Assembly: GCF_040869045.1 (NCBI RefSeq)
Contig: NC_090319.1
Coordinates: forward strand, 48,456,779 to 48,520,778
Direction: 5' to 3'
Origin: Eurosta solidaginis
Taxonomy: Eukaryota > Arthropoda > Insecta > Diptera > Tephritidae
Length of the DNA: 64,000 nt
Shown here: positions 9,766 to 20,379 of the stretch, piece by piece
Numbering within the stretch: position 1 is the first letter of the stretch
Layout of the letters: each line of letters starts with the position of its first letter
Translations under genes and position numbers: made by a program
Notes under the pieces: model-generated
Databases searched by the model: none
Seen by the model: only the letters and a program-made list of their open reading frames with translations
Told to the model about the DNA's origin: nothing

Positions 9766-10455
9766 TTAATTATTATTAGCAACCAATCTTCTTATGAAAC
9801 ACTGAAAATCTGGATCAGATATATCTGCAAAAAGTTTCGAATGTTCGTAGTCTAAAATATCTGTATCTATTCCCACCGCGCAAAGTTTTCCATGCGCGAT
9901 GCCCGGTATTCCAGGATATGTAGCATAAACTTCACCTTTAGCACAATACATATTTCTTTGTTCGGAGTGATCCCTACAATTGTGTGGTTCTACTATATCT
10001 ACTTTAACTGTATAAGAATTCGGGCGTTGAGTAAACCCCCATTTATGAACTAGCATCTTATCGCCCACCGTAAGTTGATTTTTGTAAAGTGGTATTGGCT
10101 CCACTCCATCCTCTTTTGAAAAGGGTATATTCAGCTTAAACAACGCTATATCCATATCGCCTTTTCTCTTGCAGCCATTATCATCATTGTCATAAAATAC
10201 CTCATTCACTTTGCGACTTTCTCCGAAGAAATTTGGTGGATCAGGCATAACGTCGATCAACTTTATCTCTTTTTCTTCTCCGTTCACGCATTTCGCAGCT
10301 GTGATCACTATGTTCATAGATACTAACGAACCACCGCATAAACAGTTTCTGTTCCGAAGTAAAGCTACCAAAAAATCCAGATCGTCAGGTTGCGAATTTA
10401 TAGAGGTGAAAAGAGAGGTAAGCAGTACAACCAGGATAGCGATGTGCAAATTCAT
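9766..10455 (-). CDS. Secreted S1A serine protease homolog (catalytically inactive)
   Basis: An intact single-exon frame of 229 codons. Residues 1-21 are a signal peptide (hydrophobic core 'AILVVLLTSLF'). The rest is a chymotrypsin-fold domain: 'CLCGGSLVSMNIVITAAKCV' matches the usual CGGSLI...LTAAHC block, but the catalytic His is Lys. 'DMDIALFKL' keeps the catalytic Asp. The GDSGGP serine loop is replaced by 'PGIPGIAHGKLCAVGI', so the Ser is lost. The zymogen cleavage site (R/K-IVGG) is also absent. It is therefore a non-enzymatic serine protease homolog, likely secreted into gut, haemolymph or reproductive fluids; such proteins often act as cofactors or binders. A TATA-like box lies 78-87 bases upstream of the ATG. 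No paralogue or operon context exists; both sides are transposon-rich. The exact partner is unknown. Confidence 0.85.
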   Translation of the reverse strand: MNLHIAILVVLLTSLFTSINSQPDDLDFLVALLRNRNCLCGGSLVSMNIVITAAKCVNGEEKEIKLIDVMPDPPNFFGESRKVNEVFYDNDDNGCKRKGDMDIALFKLNIPFSKEDGVEPIPLYKNQLTVGDKMLVHKWGFTQRPNSYTVKVDIVEPHNCRDHSEQRNMYCAKGEVYATYPGIPGIAHGKLCAVGIDTDILDYEHSKLFADISDPDFQCFIRRLVANNN

Positions 10456-10532
10456 TTTTTTCTAACTTTTACCGCTACTTGTTAAGTATAAAGAAATATA
10501 AAGTAACTAAACAAGAAACGTTTTGTGGGTGC

Positions 10533-10542
10533 TATTTATATA
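10533..10542 (-). promoter_or_regulatory. TATA box candidate for the protease homolog
   Basis: The minus strand reads TATATAAATA here. A start site about 30 bases downstream would give a 5' UTR near 50 bases before the ATG at 10455, which is normal for a small insect secretory gene. Confidence 0.6.
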
Positions 10543-10559
10543 CAGTGGTGAAGCTTGAT

Positions 10560-11454
10560 CAAATTTTCAAGTGCAAGTGCACGGTCAGAAATCTGAGCCT
10601 AAATTTTTAACCACTAATCGATTTAAACACTTTTTGAAACATTTTGCTACTAAATTGGAAACCTCAGAATTTACTATTGTCTTTTTTAATTTTATTCGAT
10701 TTCAATTTAAAACAATAAGTTTAAAATATTAAAATTGTTTTAAAACAAAACCAAAAGAGTTTCAAAAAATCCAAAAATACAAACTTGTAGTCACTTCTGG
10801 GTTTGAAACAAAAGCAAAAGGTTCCAAAAATCTAAAAATAGAAACTGGAATAGAAACGTCTGATTTTAAAACTTATCCTAAGGGTTTAAATTTGGTGCTG
10901 AAAAGTAAGAAATTAAAAATTTTATTTGTGAAAATTGTTGCAAGTTATCGAATATTTTTCAAAAAATTTTGTTATACATACAAGATGTTAGGAAGTGATT
11001 TCTTACACAATAGGCATGGCGCCGCTGCAGGAAAAATCTCTAGTTCAAAACTGGTGCGTTTCTAGTAGAATCGGAATCTCTATTAGTTCGCCCTCTATAT
11101 CTTTTACATGGTTGCAACTGGCGAATTTAACATGGCGATGTCCTAGTTTGTTTTAGTTGCATTAACTTTTCTATAGTTCCGAACTAGATACATATTACCA
11201 CATTGGAAGTAATTGATTTACTGGAACTATTTCTGTAGTGTTAAAATGGCAGCTTACTGGTTTTCTTGGTACTATTTCGTTGGTTGCGAACCAAAGAGAA
11301 GTTATAAATGCTGCTTCTTGTAAGATATTACAGCATTTATCGATACCTCCGAGCCAGTGGGAAAGGTTGGGAAAAGAAGGCATACTCATAGTCGAAGTAA
11401 GTTAAAGCTGGTAGCAGTTTTTTTGTAGCTAACATATTTCTCAAATTAAATATG
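10560..11454. other. Intergenic sequence, no gene recognised
   Basis: 10560-10990 is very AT-rich with A/T runs. 10990-11454 is more balanced in composition but shows no long frame, no domain and no match to the other repeats here that I can see. Confidence 0.5.
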
Positions 11455-13216
11455 AACAAGTAAGAAAGGCTAAGTTCGGGTGTAACCGAAGATTACATAC
11501 TCAGCTGAGAGTATGAAGTCTAAATTTATCTCGATTAGTTTACACCGTTATGCGAACAAAATTAATATACTCTGTGAGCTCTGCTCATCTGAGTATAATT
11601 ATAGCTGCCTTGGTTTCGTAGATGGTTTAATTCCATATCACATACGTTTGTGAAATATTGACTAAATTACAGACTAAGGATGACGTTTTTTGGAACGATT
11701 TTCCTTCATTCTTTGTCAAATAAGGGAAAATCACCATGTAGGAAATGAACCTAGGGTAACTCAGGAATGTGTTTATATGACATGGGTATCAAATGAAAGG
11801 TGTTAATGAGTATTTTAAAGGGAGTGTGCCTTTGTTCTATAGGTAGACGCCTTTTCGAGATATCGCTATAAAGGTGGACCAGGGGTGACTTTATAATGTG
11901 TTTGTACGATATGGGTATCAAATTAAGGGTATTAATAAGGGTTTTAGAAGGGAGTGGTGGTTTTTGTATATGTGAAGGTGTTTTCGACATATAGACCAAA
12001 ATGTGGACCAGGGTGACCAAGAACATGATCTGTTGGGTCCCCTAATATATTTATATATGTAATACTACGAATAGTATTCCTGCCATGATTCCAAGGGCTT
12101 TTGATTTCGCCCTACAGAACTTTTTCATTTTCTTCTACTTAATATCGTAGGTGTCACAACCATTTTACAAAGTTTTTTCTAAAGTTATATTTTGCGTCAA
12201 AGATCAATCCAAACACCATTTTTCATCCCTTTTTTCGTATTTGGTATAGAATTAAGGCATTTTTTTCATTTTCCGAAATTTCCGATATCGAAAAAGTGGG
12301 CGTGGTCATTGTCGGATTTCAGCAATTTTTTACACCAAGATAAAGTGAGTTCAGGTAAGTACGTGAACTAAGTTTAGTTCAGATATATCAATTTTTGCTC
12401 AAGTTATCGTGTTAACGGCCGAGCGGAAGGGCAGACGGTCGACTGTGTATAAAAACTGGGCGTGGCTTCAACCGATTTCAACCATTTTGACAGAAACCAG
12501 TTACCGTCATGGAAGCTATGGCTTTACCAAATTTCATAAGGATTGGTAAATTTTTGTTCGAGTTATGGCATTAAAAGTATTCTAGACAAATTAAATGAAA
12601 AAGTTAGTTTTAAAGTTTAAAAATTTAGTTTTAAAGTTTTTTTTAAAAAGTGGGCGTGCTTGTCATCCGATTTCGCTAATTTTTATTCAAAAAACGTATA
12701 GTAATAGGAGTAACGTTCCCACAAAATTTCGTCATGAAATCTTCAACGACTGCCAAATTACAGCTTGCAAAACTTTTAAATTACCTTATTTTATAAGTGG
12801 GCGGTACCATGCTCATTTTCCAATATTTTACTAATTTTCTATTCTGTATCATAAAGTTAACCGACCTACCAAGTTTCATCGCTTTATACGTCTTTGGTAA
12901 TGAATTATCGCACTTTTTCGGTTTTTAGAAATTTTCGATATCGAAAAAGTGGGCGTGGTTATAGTCCGATTTCGTTCATTTTATACAGCGATCTGAGATG
13001 CGTGCCCAGGAACTTGCATACCAAATTTCATTAAGATACCTCAAAATTTACTCAAGTTATCGTGTTCACGGGCTGACAGACGAACGGGGCTAAATGAATT
13101 TCTTTTTTCGGCCAGGTCATTTCGATATATAGAAGCCTATATCTATCTCGTTACGGGGTACCGTTATGCGAACAAAATTAATTTACTGTGTGAGCTCTGC
13201 TCAGCTGAGTATAAAG
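11455..13216 (+). mobile_element. Interspersed repeat family A, full-length copy
   Basis: Runs from 'AACAAGTAAGAAAGGCTAAG' and 'TTCGGGTGTAACCGAA' at the left to 'GCTCTGCTCAGCTGAGTATAAA' at the right, about 1.76 kb. A short palindrome-like 'GAGCTCTGCTCATCTGAGTA' also occurs near the left end (11577). In between are two to three ~130-bp units ('ATGGGTATCAAATGAAAGG'), several 'GTGGGCGTGG' boxes and 'GTTATCGTGTTAACGG'. There is no coding capacity. It provides the reference structure for the other family-A copies. Confidence 0.75.
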
Positions 13217-13556
13217 GTAAGAGCCCAAGCTGTCGATTTTATAATTGGGTAAAATCTTGTTAGTACCGAACTTGTACATATTTGGCAATTTAGGTCTATT
13301 TCCGAATCAGAAATGTGTAGCACTTGTTACTGACTGAAAGGATTTCAGGAAACCGTCCACCCTTTTTTTATAAATTTAAGTGTAGACTTCCCCAGTTGCA
13401 AACCGAAACCCAGTTCTATGCACTCATCTTAAGGAAGACTGTTGTAATCTATATTTAAAAATAAATTTGGTTTGATCATATCCAAAATGTTTCAGATTTA
13501 GGCTCAAATTTTTACCGTGTGTCAGCCAAAATCTAAAATCGCTTATTGATAAAAAA
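13217..13556. other. Spacer, no feature recognised
   Basis: Ordinary AT-rich sequence between a family-A element and a SINE. No gene or repeat seen. Confidence 0.5.
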
Positions 13557-13935
13557 GGTGGCCGCCGTAGTGTGGTGGGAGCGAGCTTCGAATACCACAC
13601 CGAAGGTCCTGAGTTCAAGTGCCGACCAAAGCAACATCACAAATTAAGGACAAGTTTTTCAATTGGAAAAAATATATCCAAGCGCGGCCGCCCTTCTGCA
13701 GTGATTTGGCATTGACTCCAAGCGTATTTCTAATACGATAAGCTTTTCAGTGAAAATGCATCTCCTTGCATCAGCTTCAGTTTTGAATCGGCATAAAAGA
13801 TGTAGGTCCCGTCTGTAAATTCGCAGGGAAAATCAAAAGGGAGTAAGACGCAAATTCGAAGAGAAGTTCGGCCTAAATTTTCTGGGAGATAGATCGTGCC
13901 AAGCACTAAATATTATTTTTATTTTTTTTTTTTTT
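13557..13935 (+). mobile_element. tRNA-derived SINE
   Basis: The head (13557-13630) resembles a tRNA gene: an A-box-like region 'GTGGCCGCCGTAGTGTGG', then 'AATACCACACCGAAGG', then a B box 'GAGTTCAAGTGCC' at about 13611. A ~300-bp non-coding body follows with 'AAAACATGTAGGTCCCGTC'-like sequence (here 'AAAGATGTAGGTCCCGTC'), ending in a T-rich tail near 13935. These are the RNA polymerase III promoter boxes and layout of a SINE. From memory a very similar SINE is frequent in tephritid genomes. Confidence 0.75.
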
Positions 13936-14220
13936 ATGGTTAATGCGCCAAGCGTAATAAAAATTCTAAAGCAGCTTTTGATCAACAAAAATAACAAATT
14001 CAAGGTTGTTATGTTTATTCTAGAGAAATGAAATTAGTGCGTATTTGGTAAAATATTTTAATTGTACTTAATTACTCATTTCTATATTTGTACAGTTGAG
14101 TTGTGGTATTAAGTTGACATAAGTTAAGTGATACGTGTTCAATATGACCGCATTTTTATCCCTTTCACGGTGTCCCAAACGTATCCAAACGCCATGGTAG
14201 CGATAGAGAAACCCGATAAT
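13936..14220. other. Spacer, no feature recognised
   Basis: AT-rich sequence between the SINE and the 385-bp repeat. Short open frames are not supported. Confidence 0.45.
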
Positions 14221-14742
14221 CTTGTTTTTTCTAATTAGTTGAACAAACAGAATTTTTAAGGTACTTATGCATATTTCTGCGAAATGAAATGAGCTCAGCA
14301 ATAACAAAATACTTGCTTTAGTTTTTCAAAAGAAAATTTCCTAGTAATGAGTTGTTTGTATATATATTCGCAGAGTTTAATTGTGTTATTAATTAGATAT
14401 GTGTACAATAGCCGTATTTTTAATGAATAAATATAGAAAAGAACAAAGGGTTCACTTAATTAGTTCTATCTGTTTCCAAACTGCTTTTATGTACAAAAGT
14501 ACTGCGTGATAAATTTTGTTGACGCGATTTATACCTAATTGAGTCTTGTGAATAAAAAATATACAAAAACTTTTTCTTATAGATTTCAGTAATAGTACAA
14601 AAAAACATCTTGTTTTTTTTCAATTAGTTGAACAAACAGAATTTTTAAGGTACTTATGCATATTTCTGCGAAATGAAATGAGATCAGCTTGGACAAAACA
14701 CTTGCTTTAGTTTTTCAAAAGAAAATTTCCTAGTAATGAGTT
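14221..14742 (+). repeat. ~385-bp tandem repeat, about 1.4 units
   Basis: The landmark 'AATTAGTTGAACAAACAG' occurs at about 14234 and 14623, giving a period near 388 bp. Each unit has 'AAGGTACTTATGCATATTTC', 'TTTCCTAGTAATGAGTT' and 'TATTCGCAGAGTTTAATTG'. The second unit is cut at GAGTT by the BEL-1 locus and resumes at 61011. Confidence 0.75.
14738..14742. repeat. Left target-site duplication GAGTT of the BEL-1 locus
   Basis: GAGTT precedes the LTR end TGTTTGGG here and follows the LTR end CGCAACCA at 61011-61015. Undisturbed repeat units read ...AATGAGTTGTTTATA..., which fits one 5-bp duplicated target. Confidence 0.85.
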
Positions 14743-14800
14743 TGTTTGGGAACCGCAGACTACTTTGTTCCATTGTAATAACTAGTTGGGAACCTCTGCG
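14743..14800 (+). repeat. First 58 bp of a BEL-1 LTR, joined to a pol tail
   Basis: Matches 15301-15360 almost base for base and then switches directly to the integrase coding sequence. The missing part (rest of the LTR, gag and most of pol) marks an internal deletion. Confidence 0.8.
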
Positions 14801-15276
14801 TTTACTAGCCTACTTACGTTCGAAGAATACAGCACGGTACTATGTCAAATCGAAGCTATTTTAAATTCACGTCCTCTGTGCAGCATTTCTGATACAGATC
14901 TCGATCCTCTTACACCGGCACATTTTTTAATTGGCGAACCATGTATACCTGAACCATCAGATTTAACTATAAATATAAACTTAAAACAACATTGGCGTCA
15001 TCTGCAGGCTATGGTTCAAGGCTTTTGGAAACACTGGCATACTGAGTACTTCACCTCTTTACAACAGAGGAATAAATGGCAATAGTCCACTACTAATCTT
15101 GAAATCGGCAACTGGTCGTATTGAAAGAACCTAATCTTCCAACATCAAAATGGATTTTAGGGCGTATCGTCGAAGTGCTCCAAGGAGATGATGATTTAGT
15201 ACATGTGGTTACCATCAAAACCAGCAAAGGAGAATACAAGCGTCCAATCTCAAAGGCGGCGACATTGGCTTTCTGA
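14801..15276 (+). pseudogene. Integrase C-terminal tail of a deleted BEL-1 copy
   Basis: Near-identical to 34835-35309, with 'ILNSRPLCSISDTDLDPLTP' and 'HWRHLQAMVQGFWKHWH' of the BEL integrase end and its C-terminal DUF5641-like domain. A stop (TAG) and a small deletion at about 15080-15115 break the frame before the final 'LAF' stop at 15276. Confidence 0.85.
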
Positions 15277-15300
15277 ACGCGTCGTTCAGGGGTGGCGGTA

Positions 15301-15901
15301 TGTTTGGGAACCGTAGACTGCTTTGTTCCATCGTAATAACTAGTTGGGAACCTCTGCGATTTCGTCATATGTTGGAAGTCATTCAACTCCTTAAAAATAA
15401 CATCATATTTAATACATAATAACTGCATAGCATACTAAGCTGATGAGCTCTCACTAGCATGCATTTGCCTAATAACGAGCGTACATGCATATTTACATAT
15501 GTATGCCTATCCCTATGTATGTACACACAAAGCGAATGCAAGTTCAATGCCAGCAGCATCATACGATTCTACCGCTACGCATTCAATTGCTTATTTGTTT
15601 CAATATTTTCTATTATTTTATTGTTTGTTTATTTCATTGTTTTCTAACTTCCTTTGTTAAACTCTTTACCTATGTAATTTATTTAATAAGTAAATCAACA
15701 CATTTTGGCAATTGAAATATTAAAGTAAAGTCAGTCAATTTTTGCGCTCATGTGCATACCGTCGCGATATTACCGTCGGTAAATCAATAAAGACGTTAAG
15801 TCAGTAGAAAATGCTAAGGGTTTTATTTTAAACGGACTTAGAAAAATCGGTTGCTGGAAATTAGCACACGGGCTAAGTATTGTGCTTATTGTTCGCAATC
15901 A
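15301..15901 (+). repeat. BEL-1 LTR, complete (601 bp)
   Basis: Starts TGTTTGGGAACC and ends CGCAATCA. It follows a polypurine stretch (AGGGGTGGCGG) like a 3' LTR, yet is followed by a primer site like a 5' LTR. It carries an AATAAA at 15786. Pieces of another copy lie at 35334-35452, 37445-37660 and 60783-61010. Confidence 0.85.
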
Positions 15902-15911
15902 TTAAAGAATG

Positions 15912-15930
15912 TGGTCCTTCGAGCCGGATC
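15912..15930 (+). other. Primer-binding site, complementary to tRNA-Tyr
   Basis: TGGTCCTTCGAGCCGGATC is the complement of a tRNA 3' end reading ...CCGGCTCGAAGGACCA, which fits insect tRNA-Tyr as I recall it. It lies 10 bases inside the LTR. The same 19 bases occur at 51643 in BEL-3. Confidence 0.75.
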
Positions 15931-16449
15931 AAGCGGGTTCCGATCTCTATTATCGAAATTTGAAAACTGATTCGCGCGGGAATCAGTCAAGTGCGAACGA
16001 TAAAAATAACAAAACTGTGTATTTGCAAAAAATTAAATATTTCATTTGCAAAAAATCATTTAAAAGCTTGTGAATCGAATCAATAGAAGCTTAATCGGTT
16101 ATATCAAAAACTACATATACAGTTTTTGAGAACAAAAATTTAATATTTCAAAATATATATAAAAACTGTGTATTTTATTTGAACAAATTTAACATTTCAT
16201 TTGAAAAAGTAAATACCTAGTTCATTTGCAAAAAAATCATTTGAAACCTTGTAAAATAAATACAAAAAAAAGCTAACTGCTTTAAATTGTGAAAGTGGGG
16301 AAAAAGTCCTATCTATGGACTTAAAATAGTAAAACAATAATTCAATAGTTCATTTCTATATCAAAACCAAAAATCTTAAGACGTTGCAACATAGAGTCGT
16401 ACATTTGAGAAAAAATAACTAACTGCAGAGTGAAATGCCTTCTTGAAAT

Positions 16450-18468
16450 TTTTATACTCAGCTGAGCAGAGCTCACAGAGTATATTAACTTTGTTCGCAT
16501 AACGGTAATCCGTAACGGCATAAACTAATCGAAATAGATATAGACTTCTATATATCAAAATGTTCTGATCGAAAAAAGAAATTTATATTTAACCACGTCC
16601 GTCCGTCCGCCTGTCCGTCCGTCCGTAAACACGATAACTTGAATAAATTTTGAGGTATCTTGACGAAATTTGGTATGTAGCTTCCTGGGCACTCATGTCA
16701 AATTGCTATTTAAACTGAACGAAATCGGCCTATAACCACGCCCCCTTTTTTCGATATCGAAAATTTAGAAAAACCGAAAAAGTGCAATAATTCATTACCA
16801 AAGATGGATAAAGCGATAAAAATTGGTAGGTGGGTTGATCTTATGACGCAGAATAGTAAATTAGTAAAATTTTGGACAATGGGCGTGGCACCGACCACTT
16901 TTAAAAAAAGGTAATTTACAATTTTGCAAGCTGTACTTTGGCAGTCGTTAAAGATATCATGATTAAATTCGGAAGGAACGTTACACCTGTTCCTATATGT
17001 GCGCTAAATAAAAATTAGCAAAATAGGATGAAGAACACGCCCACTTTTTATAAAAAAAATTTTTGAAGTCAAATTTTAACAAAACATTGAATATCTTAAC
17101 AGTATATAAGTAAATTATGTCAACATTCAACTCCAGTAATGATATGGTGCAACAAAATACAAAAATAAAAGAAATTTTCAAAATGGGAGTGGCTGTGCCC
17201 ATTTTAATTTAATTTGCCTAGAATACTTTTAATGGCATAAGTCGAACAAAAATTTACCACACCTTGTGAAATTTGGTAGGGGCATAGATTTTATAACGAT
17301 AACTGTTTTTATACACAGTCGACCGCCCGTCCTACCGCTCGGCCGTTAACACGATAACTTTGGCAAAAATCGATATATCTTTACTAAACTTAGTTCACGT
17401 ACTTAACTGAACTCACTTTTTCTTGGTATAAAAAATGGCCGAAATCTGACTATGAACACGCCCACTTTTTCGATATCGAAAATTACGAAAAATGAAAAAA
17501 TGCCATAATTCTATACCAAATATGAAAAAAGTAATGTAACATGGTAATGGGATTGGTTTATTGAGCAAAATATAACTTTAGAAGAGCCTTTGTAAAATAG
17601 ATGTGACTCCTACCCTATTTAGTAAAAGAAAATGAAAAATTTCTGCAGGGCGAAATCAAAAGCCCTTGAAATCATGGAAGGAATACCCGGCAGATAATGT
17701 TCTGGGTCACCCTGGTCCACACTTTGGTCGATATCTCGAAAACTCTTTCACATATACAACTAAGGGCCACTCCCTTTTAAAAACTTCACTAATACCTTTA
17801 ATTTGATACCCATATCGTACAACACATTATAGTCACCCCTAGTCCGCCTTTATGGCGATATCTCGAAAATGCGCCCACCTATAGAACTAAGGCCCACTCC
17901 CTTTTAAATAATCATTAACACCTTTCATTTGATAGCCATATCGTACAAACACATTCTAGAGTCACACCTGGTCCACATTTATGTTGATGTCTCGAAAAGG
18001 CGTCCACCTATAGAACTAAGGATTACTCCCTTTTAACGGTACCCGGGTATCTTTTGCATATTCAAAAGCCATTTTTAAATAATCTACAAAAAGAAATGAG
18101 TTAAAATTTTGTGGCATCGTATGGGAATAAGTTTTCTTCAAAAAGGAGAGAATTTTTTTTTCAAATATACTTTCATAAAGATGGTTCTTAATAAATTAGT
18201 TTTTTATTACTAAAATTATTTTTTTATTACTAGTTCTCATGGCTGGGATACCCATGTACCACTAGTAGTTCTTACGTATGAACTGCGACTTAAAAGAAAT
18301 ATTATTCATGAACAGGACGGTTAAAATACTCATTACCACCTTCCATTTGATATCCATGTCATACAAACACATTCCAGGATTACCCTAGGTTCATTTTCCT
18401 ACATGGTGATTTTCCCTTATTTTGTCTCCAAAGCTCTCAGCTGAGTACTTAGCCTTCCTTACTTGTTA
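16450..18468 (-). mobile_element. Interspersed repeat family A, nested in the BEL-1 leader
   Basis: Inverted relative to the copy at 11455. It starts 'TATACTCAGCTGAGCAGAGC' and ends '...CCTTCCTTACTTGTTATA'. A (GTCC)n tract lies at 16597-16624, and three 129-bp-type units lie at 17690-18030. A further ~284-bp insertion sits at 18037-18320. Confidence 0.75.
18037..18320. mobile_element. Candidate TTAA-flanked MITE
   Basis: A 284-bp block interrupts a 129-bp-type unit of family A and is flanked by TTAA at 18033-18036 and 18321-18324. 'GGTACCCGGGTATC' near its left end and 'GGGATACCCATGTACC' at about 18247 form an imperfect inverted repeat. This resembles a piggyBac-type MITE, but the inverted repeat is not at both extreme ends. 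Confidence 0.4.
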
Positions 18469-18495
18469 TAAAATATTTTAAGTTAAATTACCAAA

Positions 18496-19720
18496 ATGTA
18501 TGTTTTGACGAGAAAACGTGGTTGGGCTAAGGCAAACATATCCCGTGCATATGATGCAGCTCAAAATATTGAGGAGAAAGTCAATGCGGAGCTCTTGGAA
18601 AATCGGTTACAAAAGCTGGAGCTAAATTTTAATGAGTTGTCTGAATTGAGCAAGCAGCTCTACGAGTACGAAGATTAAGAAGAGTTCGTAGATCCAGTAG
18701 ACGACATACTGGACCGCGAGGATAAGTATTTTACGGTTCATGCATTGCTGTCTACCGCACTGAAAGGCAAGACTCGAGACCTGCCGGTGCGTCGAATGAA
18801 GATTCGATCAAAAAGTTGGTTGGTCAACAAGCTACTTTCTTCAAACGCCTAAATTAAACACAAAATATTTCGAATATGCACTTACCAAAAATTCAAGTAC
18901 CAACGTTTTCCGGTAGTTATCAAGATTGGCCCTCGTTCAGGGATTTATTTACGGGTGCTATCTATCAAAATAATAATCTAACACCGACACAAAAATTTCA
19001 TTATTTAAAGTACTGCTGGAGAAGCATTGCAGCTGGTGAAGCATTTGGCGCTGACAGATGCAAATTATTTGGAGGCATGGGATCGTCTGACACAGCGGTA
19101 TGATCGTAAACCGCTTATCGTACGATCGTTTATCCAATCTTTTTATCTCTTCCTACTTGCCACGCGGCAAATGCGAATTCTTTGCGGAAAATAACCGACG
19201 GAGCAGATGAAGTCATTCGAGGACGTAATGTTCGCAACTCCACCCAACGTGATCCATGCCTTATCCACATAATTTTGGGCAAGGTGGACGAGGAAACAAA
19301 GAAGGATTGGGCAGAATCCAGCATTTTTAGTTCGCCGGTGTGTTTCCCTGGAATCATACAAATTTTACAAATTCATCAAAAGTGTGCTTCAATCAGTGTG
19401 TAATGTAATGCACAGATGTACACACCCTAACTCATTGCCCTAAGTTTATAACACTTGATGTTAATACCAGACGAGTGACTGTGAAAAATAAGAAATTGTG
19501 CTTTAATTGCCTAGGTAGCTCCCACCAGTTTAACAAGTGTTTGAGCTCTATGAAATGCCATGTTTGTTCTTCCGCCCATCATACTTTATTACATTTTGAA
19601 AATAATGCCAAGCGCAAAGATTTAGAAAGACAAAGTGTAGCCAATGGTGAAAATGCAACAAGTAGCAAAAATAGTGCAGTTCAACCTATCGTAAGTAATC
19701 ATACAATTTAAAAAGTCAAA
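18496..19720 (+). pseudogene. Gag of BEL-1
   Basis: Frames in series give a BEL Gag. 18496-18678 is an N-terminal coiled segment ('LQKLELNFNELSELSKQL') ended by TAA. 18876-19060 has the capsid-like DUF1759 start ('LPKIQVPTFSGSYQDWPSF', 'RDLFTGAIYQNNNLTPTQKF'). 19475-19711 has the zinc cluster: 'LCFNCLGSSHQFNKC', 'MKCHVCSSAHHTLLHF', with Cys and His ligands intact. Gag packages the element RNA. Stops and frameshifts between these pieces, notably at 19030-19420, make it non-functional. Confidence 0.8.
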
Positions 19721-19739
19721 ATCTCGTCGCAAATAATTT

Positions 19740-20330
19740 TACCTACCGTTCTTGCTAGGGTGAGTGGAGTGGTAAATGGGACATTGTGGTAAATTGTCGA
19801 ATGTTAATTGACACTGGGTCAACAGCTTAATTCGTTACAGAATCATTTGTTCAGTTGATTGGCGCAGAGCGCAAGTATGCTCGTGTTCCAATTATAGGGC
19901 TATCGTCGAAAAGTGTTGGCAATACTCGAGGTCGTGTAGTTCTTACACTACTGTCGGCAAATAACGAAAATAATTTTGATGTTGAAGCGCTTAGTCTTCA
20001 GAAGCTGACTTCAACACTACCATCACAATCGATTAATTTATGCGAGCAAACCCGCAAGCAAATAAATCAATTATCATTAGCAGATCCATCTTTCGGAATT
20101 CCTGGTCTAATCGGCATGATTTTTTGTTCTGATCAACTTTGGAAGATTTTAACGGGCGAAAAGATCCAATTAAATAATCAAACTTTGACTGCTTCAAATA
20201 GTTCATTCGGTTGGGTAATCACTGTGTCATGTTTATCTGAGACTGTGTGTGTAAGCCAGGTGTCAGTAAATCACGCGTTAGAAGATGTAGATTACCTGGT
20301 TCGATCACTTTTAGAAATGGATAGTTTACA
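19740..20330 (+). pseudogene. A16-type aspartic protease region of BEL-1
   Basis: 'CRMLIDTGSTA' at about 19797-19830 keeps the catalytic D-T-G, but the next codon after 'STA' is a stop. The fold continues to 'GLIGMIFCSDQLWKIL' and 'SSFGWVITVSC', the conserved end that precedes RT in BEL pol. It would cleave Gag-Pol. Confidence 0.75.
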
Positions 20331-20379
20331 GTCATCGAAGAGTAAAATCACCGATCACGATCCGGTAGAAAACTATTTT

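Noticed and set aside
14068..14307. 79-codon minus frame at the edge of the 385-bp repeat
   Set aside because: It straddles unrelated spacer and repeat sequence and has no recognisable features.
15459..15715. Small frames in the BEL-1 LTR, repeated at 37532-37750
   Set aside because: They are within the LTR and recur only because the LTR is duplicated.
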